The position numbers were made by a program, and so were the translations under genes. This document shows positions 43,540 through 54,235 of a stretch of DNA of 64,000 bases, piece after piece. Source of the DNA: Branchipolynoe longqiensis (taxonomy: Eukaryota > Annelida > Polychaeta > Phyllodocida > Polynoidae); contig CM059186.1 in NCBI GenBank assembly GCA_030323885.1, positions 25,315,849-25,379,848 on the forward strand, written 5' to 3'. Position 1 is the stretch's first letter; each line of letters starts with the position of its first letter. A model generated the notes under the pieces. It made no database searches, was not told the origin of the DNA, and saw only the letters and a program-made list of their open reading frames with translations.

Positions 43540-43840
43540 AGCTAAGATTGCGTGGGTGTACGCGGTATGCGGTATGCGGTATGCGGTATGCGAATGCGGC
43601 ATGAAATTCCCATGCGATTTCCTGTCTTCCTTGCCACAAATTTGTGATGGAAAGTCACAGTTGCTGGTTTCTCTATGGGCCATAGAGCCGCATTCTCATT
43701 TGCATTTGCACCGATCGGTCCATGGACCGATCCACTTGCCACTTTCACATTCGCATTTGGATATGTGGAAGCACCACTGTGCATTTACATGCTTTTCTAC
43801 TTTTTGTCACATTCGCATACCGTATATGGAATCTTAGTTT
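43540..43840. repeat. GCATTCGCATACC-type repeat with 20-bp palindrome
   Basis: (GGTATGC)n at 43561-43590, a perfect palindrome GATCGGTCCATGGACCGATC at 43713-43732, and TTGTCACATTCGCATACC near 43805. An inverted relative is at 46135-46345. Confidence 0.75.
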
Positions 43841-44351
43841 AATGCTACCATTATCGGTGCACGCTGGGTGTGGGTGTGGGTGTGGGTATGAGCGTGGGGG
43901 AGGCTGTGAAGGCCCCTGGCCACATCAATAATAGGTAAGATTCTTCTTTTTTTACTTAAAAAAAAAGAGACAGATGAACACCTTTAGAATGGCATCTGGG
44001 AAAGTTCCATTCCAGTGTGTATGACCTGATTAGCTAGGGCGCGTTACTGGCCCAATTAGTACCCTAATTACAAAATAAGAGCCAGGACAAGGCAGGAGGT
44101 TGCCATGGCAACGCCATTCCCCAGGAGGTCGCTACAGAACCTTGCGATGGCGTATTCATATTATGAAGAAAGTTCAGCCTTCCGGCACTTTTGCTGCATA
44201 GTACAGTAATTATGGGGGTGGAACATGTGCTTTCGGGTAGGGGGGTGGGGGGGCGGTTGACTGTGATTTCCTGATTTCTTATAGTGTACCAGTGGGTTAT
44301 GGCGGGTGTGAGCGGGTGGGTAGCTTGTTTTTTTTTGTTTTTGTTTTTCTT
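43841..44351. other. Unassigned
   Basis: GT/GTGGGT-rich near 43863-43905; no gene. Confidence 0.4.
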
Positions 44352-44892
44352 AAGCGTGCATTCCTTACATGTGGTATGCGGTATGCGAATGGCATGATTC
44401 CTTCTACGTGGTATGCGGCATGTGGTATGCAGCGAGGTCTCACACGGGGGTTCCTACCTTTATCAACAGAAATAGGAATAGTTATCTATGCTTTGGCAAT
44501 AATAAAGGTAGGAACCCCCATGTGAGACTAATCACTATGTACACGGCACCACCACCACCACCACCACTACCATATGTTTCCCCTCCGCACACACTAATCA
44601 CTATGTACACCGGCACCCCTCTATGCCTGTGTGTCCCCTCCGCACCCCTGTGTGTGACCGTTCTGTAATGATCAGTCGCCTCTCCTCGTCTAAAACTAAT
44701 GGACACATGCAACTGATGGTTTCTATTCGCATACCGCTTGCCGCATGCCGCACCGATGGCTACATAGACTGATCGAGTTGTCGCATTCGCATTCGCATAC
44801 CGCATGTAAGGAATGTAGCCCATAGGCTTCAAGGCGTTTCGATTTTTTGTCGCATTCGCATACCGCATACCGCATGTAAGGAATGTACCCTT
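44352..44892. mobile_element. Foldback element with GCATACCGC arms
   Basis: GCATTCCTTACATGTGGTAT at the left (44358) and its inverse ATACCGCATGTAAGGAATGT at the right (44866-44885, also at 44795) form arms of about 38 bases. The interior carries a 95-bp hairpin (44436-44531) and a direct repeat of CTAATCACTATGTACAC (44528, 44594). Confidence 0.65.
44436..44531. repeat. 95-bp hairpin
   Basis: GTCTCACACGGGGGTTCCTA then CCTTTA at the left pairs with TAAAGGTAGGAACCCCCATG and TGAGAC at the right (one mismatch), with a loop of about 42 bases. It may be a tiny MITE or a structured RNA segment. Confidence 0.7.
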
Positions 44893-45030
44893 TAGCAACA
44901 TCTAGGGTCATATCGTGAAAGGCTGTGACAGTGCGTACTCATGCTAACTTTATGGTGCTGCCTGACTGGAATATCACCCCACCGGTAGCATGACCCACTA
45001 TCTCACTCAGTCATATTACCCAAACACTGC
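44888..45030 (-). mobile_element. SINE family S, 3' fragment
   Basis: Starts TTTAGCAACATCTAGGGTCA and breaks off after AAATCCTTGC. Confidence 0.65.
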
Positions 45031-45236
45031 ACCAACAAATCCTTGCTTTATACTTTCCTTGTTTTATACTAATATTTTATACTCCGACCTAACAAAGTCA
45101 CAGCGTAAACTGAGTATCCCTAGTAACAGGTCGCATGGGGTAGGTACATACCAAAATGTCGCAAACATGGCACCAAAAAACTAACATAATTATGGCTAGC
45201 TACTAACAGCTAAATTGACAAGGCAACTACCAAATT

Positions 45237-45475
45237 GACGGACGCTCAACTCATTCGGCAATCCCGTGTGGTCATCATCACTAGGATAAGGCAAGGACTG
45301 ATTAGCTCAGTATCCGGATAATGTGACTGAGTGGAATATCGGGCCATGGTGCCGGCGGCGTAGTATCCCATTAGAACAGCAAAATAAAGCCGCCATGAGT
45401 GCACCATAAATCGGTATCCGTCCCGATATAAATTAGATGTTGGTAGGACGCAAAACCATCATAAAACAACCCACA
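45237..45475 (+). mobile_element. SINE family S, inverted head and plus body
   Basis: The head block (GACGCTCAACTCATTCGGCA) is in minus orientation, while the body from TAGGATAAGGCAAGGACTGA to TAGGACGCAAAACC is in plus orientation. An inversion or a double insertion joined them. Confidence 0.65.
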
Positions 45476-45887
45476 CCAATTTTCCATCACGGCAAACAAA
45501 GCTCGACTCTCAACACTTGATTGATGGGTTGGAGAGTGCGATGCTTTCAATTCCATGGCAACAGCAGCGGGAGACAAGTAATCTCAGCCTCGACCTCTAA
45601 AAGTCTGGATGGAGATCAAAATCAGCAAGTTGATTATGGCCCGGGGGTGGATGGTTGGGGCTTTTTGGGAGCTTATTCTGATGGCAGCGATTTGAGCCAC
45701 TGAACACATCCATCGCGTGTATGGGTGCATGTGTGTGTGTATATATATATCTGGGTCATTCTCTTAAACTGGGCTCGACATATTTGGTTTCCATGTTACA
45801 ATGGTGATAATTGATTCTTTTATTTTTGTAGCAAGTCAAACATTTCTTGTTGCCTCGTCGGTTAAGGATGTTAGCAATGTATCTCCA
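45476..45887. other. Unassigned
   Basis: Includes (GT)n(AT)n near 45731-45750 and CTTTTATTTTTGTAG, which would make a 3' splice site, near 45815. No exon recognised. Confidence 0.35.
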
Positions 45888-46130
45888 ATCATACTTGATA
45901 TTCCCCCGAGTTATCAATTCTGCTTCGTCATTTAATAGATACCAGCACTCTGTAATGAATGGAATAGATAGACTGCGCTCAGCGGACTGCAGGTTTATAA
46001 CAGACTACTAGCCAATCAACATGTCATAGACAGGGACTAGGGACTTACCCTGCGATAATAAAGTTGTTCACTGACCATACACCTTTATACAATTAAATCG
46101 TGTGTAGCGCCCATAGCGCAATAACCCATC
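45888..46130. repeat. Duplicated segment D, copy 1
   Basis: About 240 bp, from ATCATACTTGATATTC to CCATAGCGCAATAACCCATC, that returns at 48247-48490 in the same orientation with small differences (for example TCCCCCGAG/TCGCCGAG). Contains ACCAGCACTCTGTAATGAAT. Nature unknown; either a dispersed repeat or a local duplication. Confidence 0.75.
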
Positions 46131-46350
46131 CAGACCATTGCGAATGCGAATGTGAATGCAACCAAAAATGGAAAAGCATGTAAGTGTACGGTCGTGCTTC
46201 CATATGTCCAGATGCGAATACGAATGTGAATGCAAATGCGAATGCGGAAAAGTGGACCGGAAATCGGATCGGATCGCTCAATGGACCGATCGATCAGTGT
46301 GAATGCGAATGCGAATGCGAATGCAGATGCAAATGGCATGCCACATACAA
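46131..46350. repeat. GCGAATGCGAATG repeat, inverse relative of 43540-43840
   Basis: GAATGCGAATGCGAATGCGA at 46300-46322 and blocks such as CATATGTCCAGATGCGAATA match the reverse complement of 43680-43830. Near 46255 it has GGATCGGATCGCTCAATGGA, the decayed palindrome. Confidence 0.7.
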
Positions 46351-46756
46351 AATGTCCTCTTCTGCACAGAAACAGCACAGGATACTCTCCCAAACCATGT
46401 GTAAAATTCCAGAGTGCATGTAAAACGGTTGGAAGACCAGTGCTCCGGCGCTGACACTATACTTGTTCAGATGAATAAACACTTGTGGGGGAAAAAAAAT
46501 AAATACTGCGTATATGGAACCTGAGCTTCACACAACCAACAGTGGACAAAGAAAATGGCCGCGGGCCTGTCTTAATTTGCATTGGCTAATTAATGAGTTG
46601 GCACTGATTCTCGCAATGCCTGGTGTGCGACTGTCAGTGGGGGGATAATTAAACAATAGATATTAGAAACAGGCAAGTGTCATTCAGTGACATCTTAATA
46701 CTGCCATTGGGTTTCCATGGCAATATTACCAAGGACAAGTCACATAAAACATGCAA
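46351..46756. other. Unassigned
   Basis: No feature supported. Confidence 0.4.
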
Positions 46757-46798
46757 AACTCAAACAAACAAACAAACAAACAAACAAACAAACAAACC
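46757..46798. repeat. (CAAA)n microsatellite
   Basis: Nine or ten CAAA units. Confidence 0.9.
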
Positions 46799-46884
46799 AC
46801 ACACACAGACAATTGTGAATAAAATAATAGCTAACTGTATCACAGACACATACCACACACATCACACAGACCACACACACATCC

Positions 46885-47275
46885 CACCGGGCGCGGTGGC
46901 CGAATCGATAGAGCACGTACAGGCCTGGCGTGCGGAAGACCAGGAGTTCGGTTCCCGGTCGAGTCAAACCCAATGACTTAAAAATTGATAATTGTCGCTT
47001 CCTAGCCTGGTGCTCGGCATTATTAGGATAGGGCAAGGACTGGTTAGCTCGGTGTCGGGATAATGTGACTGAGTGGGATATCGAGCCATGGTGTTGGCGG
47101 CCTGATTTCCCAGTGGGGCAGCACTATAAAATCACCATGAGTGCATACTGTCACAAGTCGGTACCCGTCCTGATGACCTTAGATGTTGCTAGGATGTAAA
47201 ACAACAATAAACAAACAAACATCCCGTCCTGCTATAACCTTAGATGTTGCCAGGATGTAAAACTCCAACAAGCAA
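46885..47275 (+). mobile_element. SINE family S, head type b, with a second 3' end
   Basis: Complete copy 46885-47215 (CCGGGCGCGGTGGCCGAATC start), followed by a second short 3' end at 47221-47275 (CCCGTCCTGCTATAACCTTA to AACTCCAACAAGCAAAC). The extra end may be another copy's remnant or a duplication during insertion. Confidence 0.8.
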
Positions 47276-47547
47276 ACAAACAAACTACACCACACACACA
47301 CACACACACAAACAATTGTGAGTAAAATAAATATTAGCTAGTGCAAACCGGATATTACTATAAAAAAAAGCAGTAAATAGCAGGTAAATAACTTAGCTGT
47401 CACACACACATATCTTCATGCCCAGAGTAAATTCATTCGATAACAATATAGCTCCAATAACATAGGAGAAGAGTGTTTATTCCATATGGGCAGCACTGGC
47501 TTGTATCAACATAAATTCGCTAAAGTTGAACCAACACCGGACGGGCA
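47276..47547. other. Unassigned
   Basis: Short CA repeats; no gene. Confidence 0.4.
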
Positions 47548-47930
47548 CCAGACCAGACAGGATCGCCGAATGAGTTGAGCGTCCGTCTCACGTTTTGGTA
47601 GATCGTGGGGTTCGAAAGTTTGTTATTATTTAACGACGCCTCGAGAGCACATTGATGTTTATCATTGGCTATTGGACGTCAATCGAACTCACAGGCTTAA
47701 TAATGTATACTTGTCGCTTCCTAGCCAGGCGCTTGGCTTTATTAGGATAGGGCAAGGACTGGTTGGCTCCGTGTCAGGATAATGTCACTGAGTGGGATAC
47801 CAGGTCATGCTGTTGGCAACCTGGTCTCCTAATGGAGCAGCACTATAAAGTTGACATGAGTGCACACTGTCAGAAGTCGGTACCGGTCCTGATATGACCT
47901 TAGATATTGCTAGGAGGTAAAACAACAATA
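47548..47930 (+). mobile_element. SINE family S interrupted by repeat V
   Basis: Head ACCAGACCAGACAGGATCGC breaks at GGGGTTCGAA (47617). A 75-bp piece of repeat V (TTTAACGACGCCTCGAGAGC onward) is inserted, then the SINE resumes at about 47695 with the body and 3' domain. Confidence 0.75.
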
Positions 47931-47964
47931 ACCATTTGACCGGTACTACTTTCAATGCATGCCA

Positions 47965-48192
47965 GATGTAAAGTTCTGAACCAGGCCTCTGGCACAATGA
48001 CCCAATATCCCACACAGTCACATTATCCTGACACTGTGCTAACCGGTCCTTATGATATTCTAGTAGTGCGAGGGCCATGCTAGGTAGCGACGAATATCAA
48101 TTTTGTAAATCATTGGTTTGACTCAGCTGGGAATCGAACTCCCGACCTTCCACACGGGAAGCCTGCACTCTACCGAAGCGGCCACCACGATA
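47965..48192 (-). mobile_element. SINE family S, 5' two thirds, head type b
   Basis: Lacks the 3' domain; begins in the body (GTAAAGTTCTGAACCAGGCC) and ends in the head (CTACCGAAGCGGCCACCACG). Confidence 0.75.
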
Positions 48193-48246
48193 GGTGTGTC
48201 CTGTAACTGTAACGGTGGAATGACGCCGTTAAATATATTAATGGGT

Positions 48247-48490
48247 GCAATCATACTGGATATTCGCCGAGTTATCAATTCTGCTTCGTCATTAAATAAA
48301 TACCAGCACTCTGTAATGAATGGAATAGATAGACTGCGCTCAGCGGAATGCAGGTTTATAGCAGACTACTAGCCAATCAAAATGTCACAGATAAGGACTT
48401 ACCCTGCGATAATACAGTTGTATACTGGCTGCATACCTTTATACCAGGAAATTGTGTGCAGCCCCCATAGCCCACTAATCGACCCAGATC
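48247..48490. repeat. Duplicated segment D, copy 2
   Basis: Direct copy of 45888-46130; see there. It continues for about 150 bp with sequence that copy 1 lacks. Confidence 0.75.
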
Positions 48491-48715
48491 AGGGAATGTA
48501 TGTGTTAATGGCGGTGGATGCTGCATCAAGTCTGCGCACCGTCGCATCAACATTCCACCAATCATTTGTGTAGGATTTGAGTGGTACCTCACTGCACGAG
48601 GTCGTTGTTGAGGTTCACTGGTTCAGACGATTATTTATATAATACACAAAATAGTATTATAATATATATATATTACTGTGATAAAAATAACTAAAATTGT
48701 TTACTTGTCCACCAG

Positions 48716-50020
48716 ACAACTCTGGTGTGATTTTCACTTGTCCCTCTGAATTTTCACTTGTCCAGCACAGGGCCACAGCACAAGCAGCACAAAATCGTGA
48801 AATACCTGTTTTTCAGCCCAAAATTTCACTTGTCCAAAGGACAAGCTCAAGCCATATTCTACTTGTCAGTGCCTATTCTCACTTGTCCAAAGGACAAGCT
48901 CAAGCCATATTCTACTTGTCCATGCCTATTCTCACTTGTCCCATGGACAAGCTCAATGTATATTCTACTTGTCTGTGCCTATTCTCACTTGTCCCACGGA
49001 CAAGCTCAAGCTATATTCTACTTGTCCATGCCTATTCTCACTTGTCCCACGGACAACCTCAAGCCATATTCTACTTGTCCGTGCCTATTCTCAGTTGTCC
49101 CATGGACAAGCTCAAGCTATATTTTACTTGTCCGTCCCTATTCTCACTTGTCCCACGGACAAGCTCAAGCTATATTCTACTTGTCCGTGCCTATTCTCAC
49201 TTGTCCCATGGACAAGCTCAAGCTATATTCTACTTGTCCATGCCTATTCTCACTTGTCCCACGGACAAGCTCAAGCCATATTCTACTTATCCGTGCCTAT
49301 TCTCAGTTGTCCCATGGACAAGCTCAAGCTATATTTTACTTGTCCGTGCCTATTCTCACTTGTCCCATGGACAAGCTCAAGGTATATTCTACTTGTCCGT
49401 GCCTATTCTCACTTGTCCCACGGACAAGCTCAAGCTATATTCTACTTGTCCATGCCTATTCTCACTTGTCCCATGGACAACCTCAAGCCATATTCTACTT
49501 GTCCGTGCCTATTCTCAGTTGTCCCATGGACAAGCTCAAGCTATATTTTACTTGTCCGTCCCTATTCTCACTTGTCCCACGGACAAGCTCAAGCTATATT
49601 CTACTTGTCCGTGCCTATTCTCACTTGTCCCATGGACAAGCTCAAGCTATATTCTACTTGTCCATGCCTATTCTCACTTGTCCCACGGACAAGCTCAAGC
49701 CATATTCTACTTATCCGTGCCTATTCTCAGTTGTCCCATGGACAAGCTCAAGCTATATTTTACTTGTCCGTGCCTATTCTCACTTGTCCCACGGACAAGC
49801 TCAAGCTATATTCTACTTGTCTGTGCCTATTCTCACTTGTCCCACGGACAAGCTCAAGCTATATTCTACTTGTCCATGCCTATTCTCACTTGTCCCATGG
49901 ACAAGCTCAAGCCATATTCTACTTGTCCGTGCCTATTCTCACTTGTCCCATGGACAAGCTCAAGCTATATTTTACTTGTCCGTGCCTATTCTCACTTGTC
50001 CCGGACAAGCTCTTATTTCG
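48716..50020 (+). repeat. 53-bp satellite with 424-bp higher-order period
   Basis: About 23 units of 53 bp, each with CTTGTCCNNNGGACAAG and the spacer CTCAAGCTATATTCTACTTG. Variant units (GGACAACCTC at 49051 and 49475; TTATCCG at 49287 and 49711) return after exactly 424 bp = 8 units, so the array expanded in blocks of eight. The unit has no stop in any plus frame, so frames of 460, 527 and 377 codons run through it side by side. The left 100 bp is made of decayed TTTTCACTTGTCC units. Confidence 0.95.
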
Positions 50021-50127
50021 AACGCTGTATTATATATATTATATATATTATACATATTATTTACATTAGACATTTATAATAGTATACATAATATACATAA
50101 TATATATTACAGTTGTGCATATCTACA
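50021..50127. other. AT-rich margin of the satellite
   Basis: TATATATTATATATATTATA and similar; an AT-rich tract of like make-up lies left of the array at 48640-48690. Confidence 0.5.
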
Positions 50128-50412
50128 TATAAACGCGGTGGTCCAATCAGTAGAGCGCCGAGCCAAACCAATGACTTATAAAATTGATACTTGTCGCTAC
50201 CTAGCCTGGCGCTCGACATTACTAGGACAGGGCAAGAACTGGTTCGCTCAGTATCAGGATAATGTGACTGAGTGGGATATCAGGTCATGGTGCCAGTGCA
50301 CGGTGGTCTCCCAGTGGGGCAGCACTATAAAGTCACCATGAGTGTGCACTGTCACAAGTCGGTACCAGTCCTGAAATGACCATAGATGTTGCCAGGACGT
50401 AAAACCCCAACA
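50128..50412 (+). mobile_element. SINE family S with shortened head
   Basis: Starts AACGCGGTGGTCCAATCAGT with much of the head deleted (GCGCCGAGCC then AAACCAATGACT), and ends TAAAACCCCAACAAAC. Confidence 0.8.
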
Positions 50413-50721
50413 AACATATATGAAAACCGATGAAAATGGGGTAAGTATATTTATTTCTCTATAATAAAAATTAAATATTCTGATTTTTGTCGGAAAAAAT
50501 ATCCATTTACGCAACAACAAAAAATGATCTGAGATTCGTATTGGAACGGTGGAATCAGAGTCTGTAAATAGGAACGATTCCGTGGTAACCGTAGTGTTTA
50601 CCCAGCCAGTCACCAGAGGATGTGTGCAATTAATACCAATCAAACATTTAATAGCTAACTGTATAACATACACATATAAACATCCCTCATGCGTGTCGAG
50701 GGTGCTTAAAAGTCCATGCTC
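50413..50721. other. Unassigned
   Basis: No feature supported. Confidence 0.4.
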
Positions 50722-51158
50722 CTGTGAGTGGTGGCCGAATCGGTAGAGCCTCACGTGCGGAAGGTCGGGAGTTCAATTCTCGGGTGCAGAAGGGCGGGAG
50801 TTCAATTCCCGGTCGAGTCAAACCTTGGGGACCGGATGCAGTGGCCGAATCGGTAGAACGCGGGCTTCGCGTGCGGGATATCGGGAGTTCGGTTCCCAGT
50901 CGAGTCAAACCAATGACTTACAAAATTGATACTTGTCGCTTCCTAGCCTGGCACTCAGCATTAATGGTATAAGGTAACGACTGGTTAACTCAGTGTCAGG
51001 ATAATGTGACTGAGTGGGATATCGGATCATGGTGCTGGCGATCTGATTCCCAGTGCGACAGCACTATAAAGTCGCCATGGGTGTGCACAGTCACAACTCG
51101 GTACCCCTTCTGATGACCTTAGATGTTGCCAGGAGGTAAAACTCCAACAACCAACCAA
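50722..51158 (+). mobile_element. SINE family S with triplicated head
   Basis: The head appears twice (GTGGTGGCCGAATCGGTAGA at 50729 and CAGTGGCCGAATCGGTAGAA at 50838), and between them the B-box-like GGGAGTTCAATTC is repeated at 50767 and 50791. One body and one 3' end follow. Confidence 0.8.
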
Positions 51159-51614
51159 TCAACCTGTGAGTGGCTTTCTCTCAGTGAATGGCTCACCTGG
51201 TGCCTGGATCTAGTGTGAATGAAGCCTATGCCTACGCCTATGCCTATGACATAACGATAATGTCTTAGGCGCACTGTCGGAACACATCCAAGTTTATTTC
51301 TGGCCAATAACTCACTGCATAAAATTTGAGATGGCGCTGCATATCATAAAAATTAATCTTTTTCTCTATCGTAAACCCTTTGCAATATCCCCATTATGGG
51401 AGACGATGAGATGTCGACAACGCGAAAATGATGAGAGCGCATGTTTAAATAGACACCTATGGAGTCTATTTGCTTATTATGGCGCTTTTGATTTTCTGAA
51501 AAGCTTCAGCTACTTTTGAAAGCACTAGGCGAGGTCTATACGATGGCATGGCTTCTCAGCACTGACAACTCTGACTGTAAATATCAATTACCATAGCAAC
51601 AGAAACACCCTTCT
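51159..51614. other. Unassigned
   Basis: (CCTATG)n-like run near 51225-51248; no gene. Confidence 0.4.
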
Positions 51615-51967
51615 CTTAAAGTTGCATAGTCCGATGGTTTTGAGTTGCTGTCATTTTCTGAGATAAATATATTAGGTTGATCATTATAATCTACCTTCCT
51701 TTAGCGTGAAGTAACTTTGCTTTAAATTGACTAACTTACGAGATATTTCAAGTGTCAACATATGAAATTAATTTTGGCATGCATGCCAAAACTCTGACTC
51801 CATACGATTCAGCAGTAAAGGGTTCTATTAAATTGACTTAGTATGCCCTTCTGTGTAGTAAACGTTACGTAATAAATGCACCAGTACCCAAGTTGGATAC
51901 GTAGGTTCAAATCTAGATAAGTGTGTTTTTTTTAATTTGATGTTTTTATCGGACTATGCTACTTTAA
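51615..51967. mobile_element. MITE family M1, complete copy
   Basis: Ends TTAAAGTTGCATAGTCCGAT (left) and ATCGGACTATGCTACTTTAA (right), inverted repeats with one or two mismatches. About 350 bp, no coding frame. The right end overlaps the start of the 97-bp array. Confidence 0.8.
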
Positions 51968-53230
51968 AGCTGCATAGTCCAATGAAACATCAAATGTCCA
52001 AAACCAACACATGTATCTACATTTTACTGTACATATCTAACTTAGATACTGATGAACTTATTAAAGATGCACAGTCCAATGAAACATCAAATGTCCAAAA
52101 CCACCACATGTATCTACATTTTACTGTACATATCTAACTTAGATACTGATGAACTTATTAAAGATGCACAGTCCAATGAAACATCAAATGTCCAAAACCA
52201 CCACATGTATCTACATTTTACTGTACATATCTAACTTAGATACTGATGAACTTATTAAAGCTGCACAGTCAATTGAAACATCAAATGTCCAAAACCAAAA
52301 CATGTATCTACATTTTACTGTACATATCTAACTTAGATACTGATGAACTTATTAAAGATGCACAGTCCGATGAAACATCAAATGTCCGAAACCGAACCAT
52401 GTATCTGCATTTTACTGTACATATCTAACCTAGATACTGATGCACTTATTAAAGCTGCATAGTCCAATGAAACATCAAATGTCCAAAACCAACACATGTA
52501 TCTACATTTTACTGTACATATCTAACTTAGATACTGATGAACTTATTAAAGATGCACAGTCCAATGAAACATCAAATGTCCAAAACCACCACATGTATCT
52601 ACATTTTACTGTACATATCTAACTTAGATACTGATGAACTTATTAAAGATGCACAGTCCAATGAAACATCAAATGTCCAAAACCACCACATGTATCTACA
52701 TTTTACTGTACATATCTAACTTAGATACTGATGAACTTATTAAAGATGCACAGTCCAATGAAACATCAAATGTCCAAAACCACCACATGTATCTACATTT
52801 TACTGTACATATCTAACTTAGATACTGATGAACTTATTAAAGCTGCATAGTCCGATGAAACATCAAATGTCTGAAACCGAACCATGTATCTGCATTTTAC
52901 TGTACATATCTAACTTAGATACTGATGCACTTATTAAAGCTGCATAGTCTAATGAAACATCAAATGTTCGAAACCAAACCATGTATCTACATTTTACTGT
53001 ACATATCTAACCTATATACTGATGCACTTATTAAAGCTGCATAGTCCAATGAAACATCAAATGTCCGAAACCAAACCATGTATCTACATTTTACTGTACA
53101 TATCTAACTTAGATACTGATGCACTTATTAAAGCTGCATAGTCCGATGACAGCATCAAATTTTCGAAACCAAAACACTTAGCTCGATTTTACTCCACATA
53201 TCCATCGTAAATACGGGTGCACTTATTAAA
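51966..53230. repeat. 97-bp satellite beginning with an M1 terminal sequence
   Basis: Thirteen units at exactly 97-bp spacing, from GCTGCATAGTCC at 51969 to the last at 53133. Each has the M1 end GC(A/T)GCATAGTCCGATGAAAC-like sequence, then ATCAAATGTCCAAAACCA, TGTATCTACATTTTACTGTA and GATACTGATGAACTTATTAA. No length change in 12 intervals. The 60-codon frames at 97-bp spacing come from the repeat. Confidence 0.95.
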
Positions 53231-53280
53231 ACAATTGTTGCTACATAGAACTAGTAGAAGGGAATACTAAATCACTGTTA

Positions 53281-53706
53281 AGGCCCTGTCACATTACGGC
53301 GTATGGCGGGAGCGTATTGAAAACCTACGTAGGTCCTGCGCGTGCCGGCCTTTGATGACATTTGGTGACCTTTCGGGTGGTTTTGAGCGTATGTGGAACC
53401 TACGAGGAGCGTACGAGGAGCGTATGGGAGCGTGCTGTGACATTTTTTGACAGTATGGGCCATACGCCCTCATAGGTCGGTTTTTTTTTAGCATGCACAA
53501 AAAAATTTGGACGGACGGATTTATGAAAGCGTATGGCGGCGTATGCCTCATACGCTTCACATATGCCGGCATCTGGTGGCGTATGAGTAGCGTATGAGTA
53601 GCGTATGCGTAGCGTATGAGTAGCGTATACGGCGTATGCTGACATATATGACGTAACGCACTTACACCGCCATACGCTCCCGCAAAAAACCCTAATGTGA
53701 CAGCCC
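53281..53706. mobile_element. MITE with CCCTGTCACATTA-type ends and internal GCGTATGAGTA repeats
   Basis: Left AAGGCCCTGTCACATTACGG and right TAATGTGACAGCCCCTTT are inverted. Near 53578-53640 GCGTATGAGTA is repeated about five times, and CGTATGG/CGTACGAGGAG variants fill the rest. It lies within M1-derived sequence. Confidence 0.7.
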
Positions 53707-53866
53707 CTTTACAGTTGAAGCGTATGGTGTCAGAATTGGTATTTGTATACTAAAATAAAGTTTGTGTGCTATCAGTATCACTTCATACATCTCCAACTTT
53801 AGCCATTAAATCTCAAAGTTACTTCAATACAAAAGAAAAGCAGATCATAACAATACAACTAATATA

Positions 53867-54221
53867 TTAAAGTTGCATAGTCCGGTGGTTTTGAGTTTCT
53901 GTCATTTTTCTGAGATAAATATATTAAATTGATTGTTATAAGCTACCTTACTTTAGTCTGAAATAACTCTTATCTTAAATGTCTAAGTTTTGAGATATCT
54001 GAAGTACAAACATGTCAAATTAGTTTTGGCAAGCACGTGAAAACTCTGACAACATAGGCTTCAGCAGTAACAGCTTCTAGTAAGCTGCCTTAGTATCCCC
54101 TTCTATGTGGCAACAAATGCTTAATAAATGCATCAGTATCCACGCTAAATGTGAAGAATCTATTTTAGATAATCGTTTTGGTTTTGAAAATCTGATGCTT
54201 CATCAGACCATGCAACTTTAA
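53867..54221. mobile_element. MITE family M1, complete copy
   Basis: TTAAAGTTGCATAGTCCGGT to CATCAGACCATGCAACTTTA, interior collinear with 51615-51967. Confidence 0.8.
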
Positions 54222-54235
54222 TCTAAAAAGAAAAA

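Noticed and set aside
48697..50341. Long plus-strand frames as a protein-coding gene
   Set aside because: All three frames are open due to the 53-bp repeat; no start context or unique domain. Kept as a finding only.
51937..53230. CRISPR array (regular repeat and spacing)
   Set aside because: The whole 97-bp unit is repeated, there are no unique spacers, and the genome is eukaryotic.
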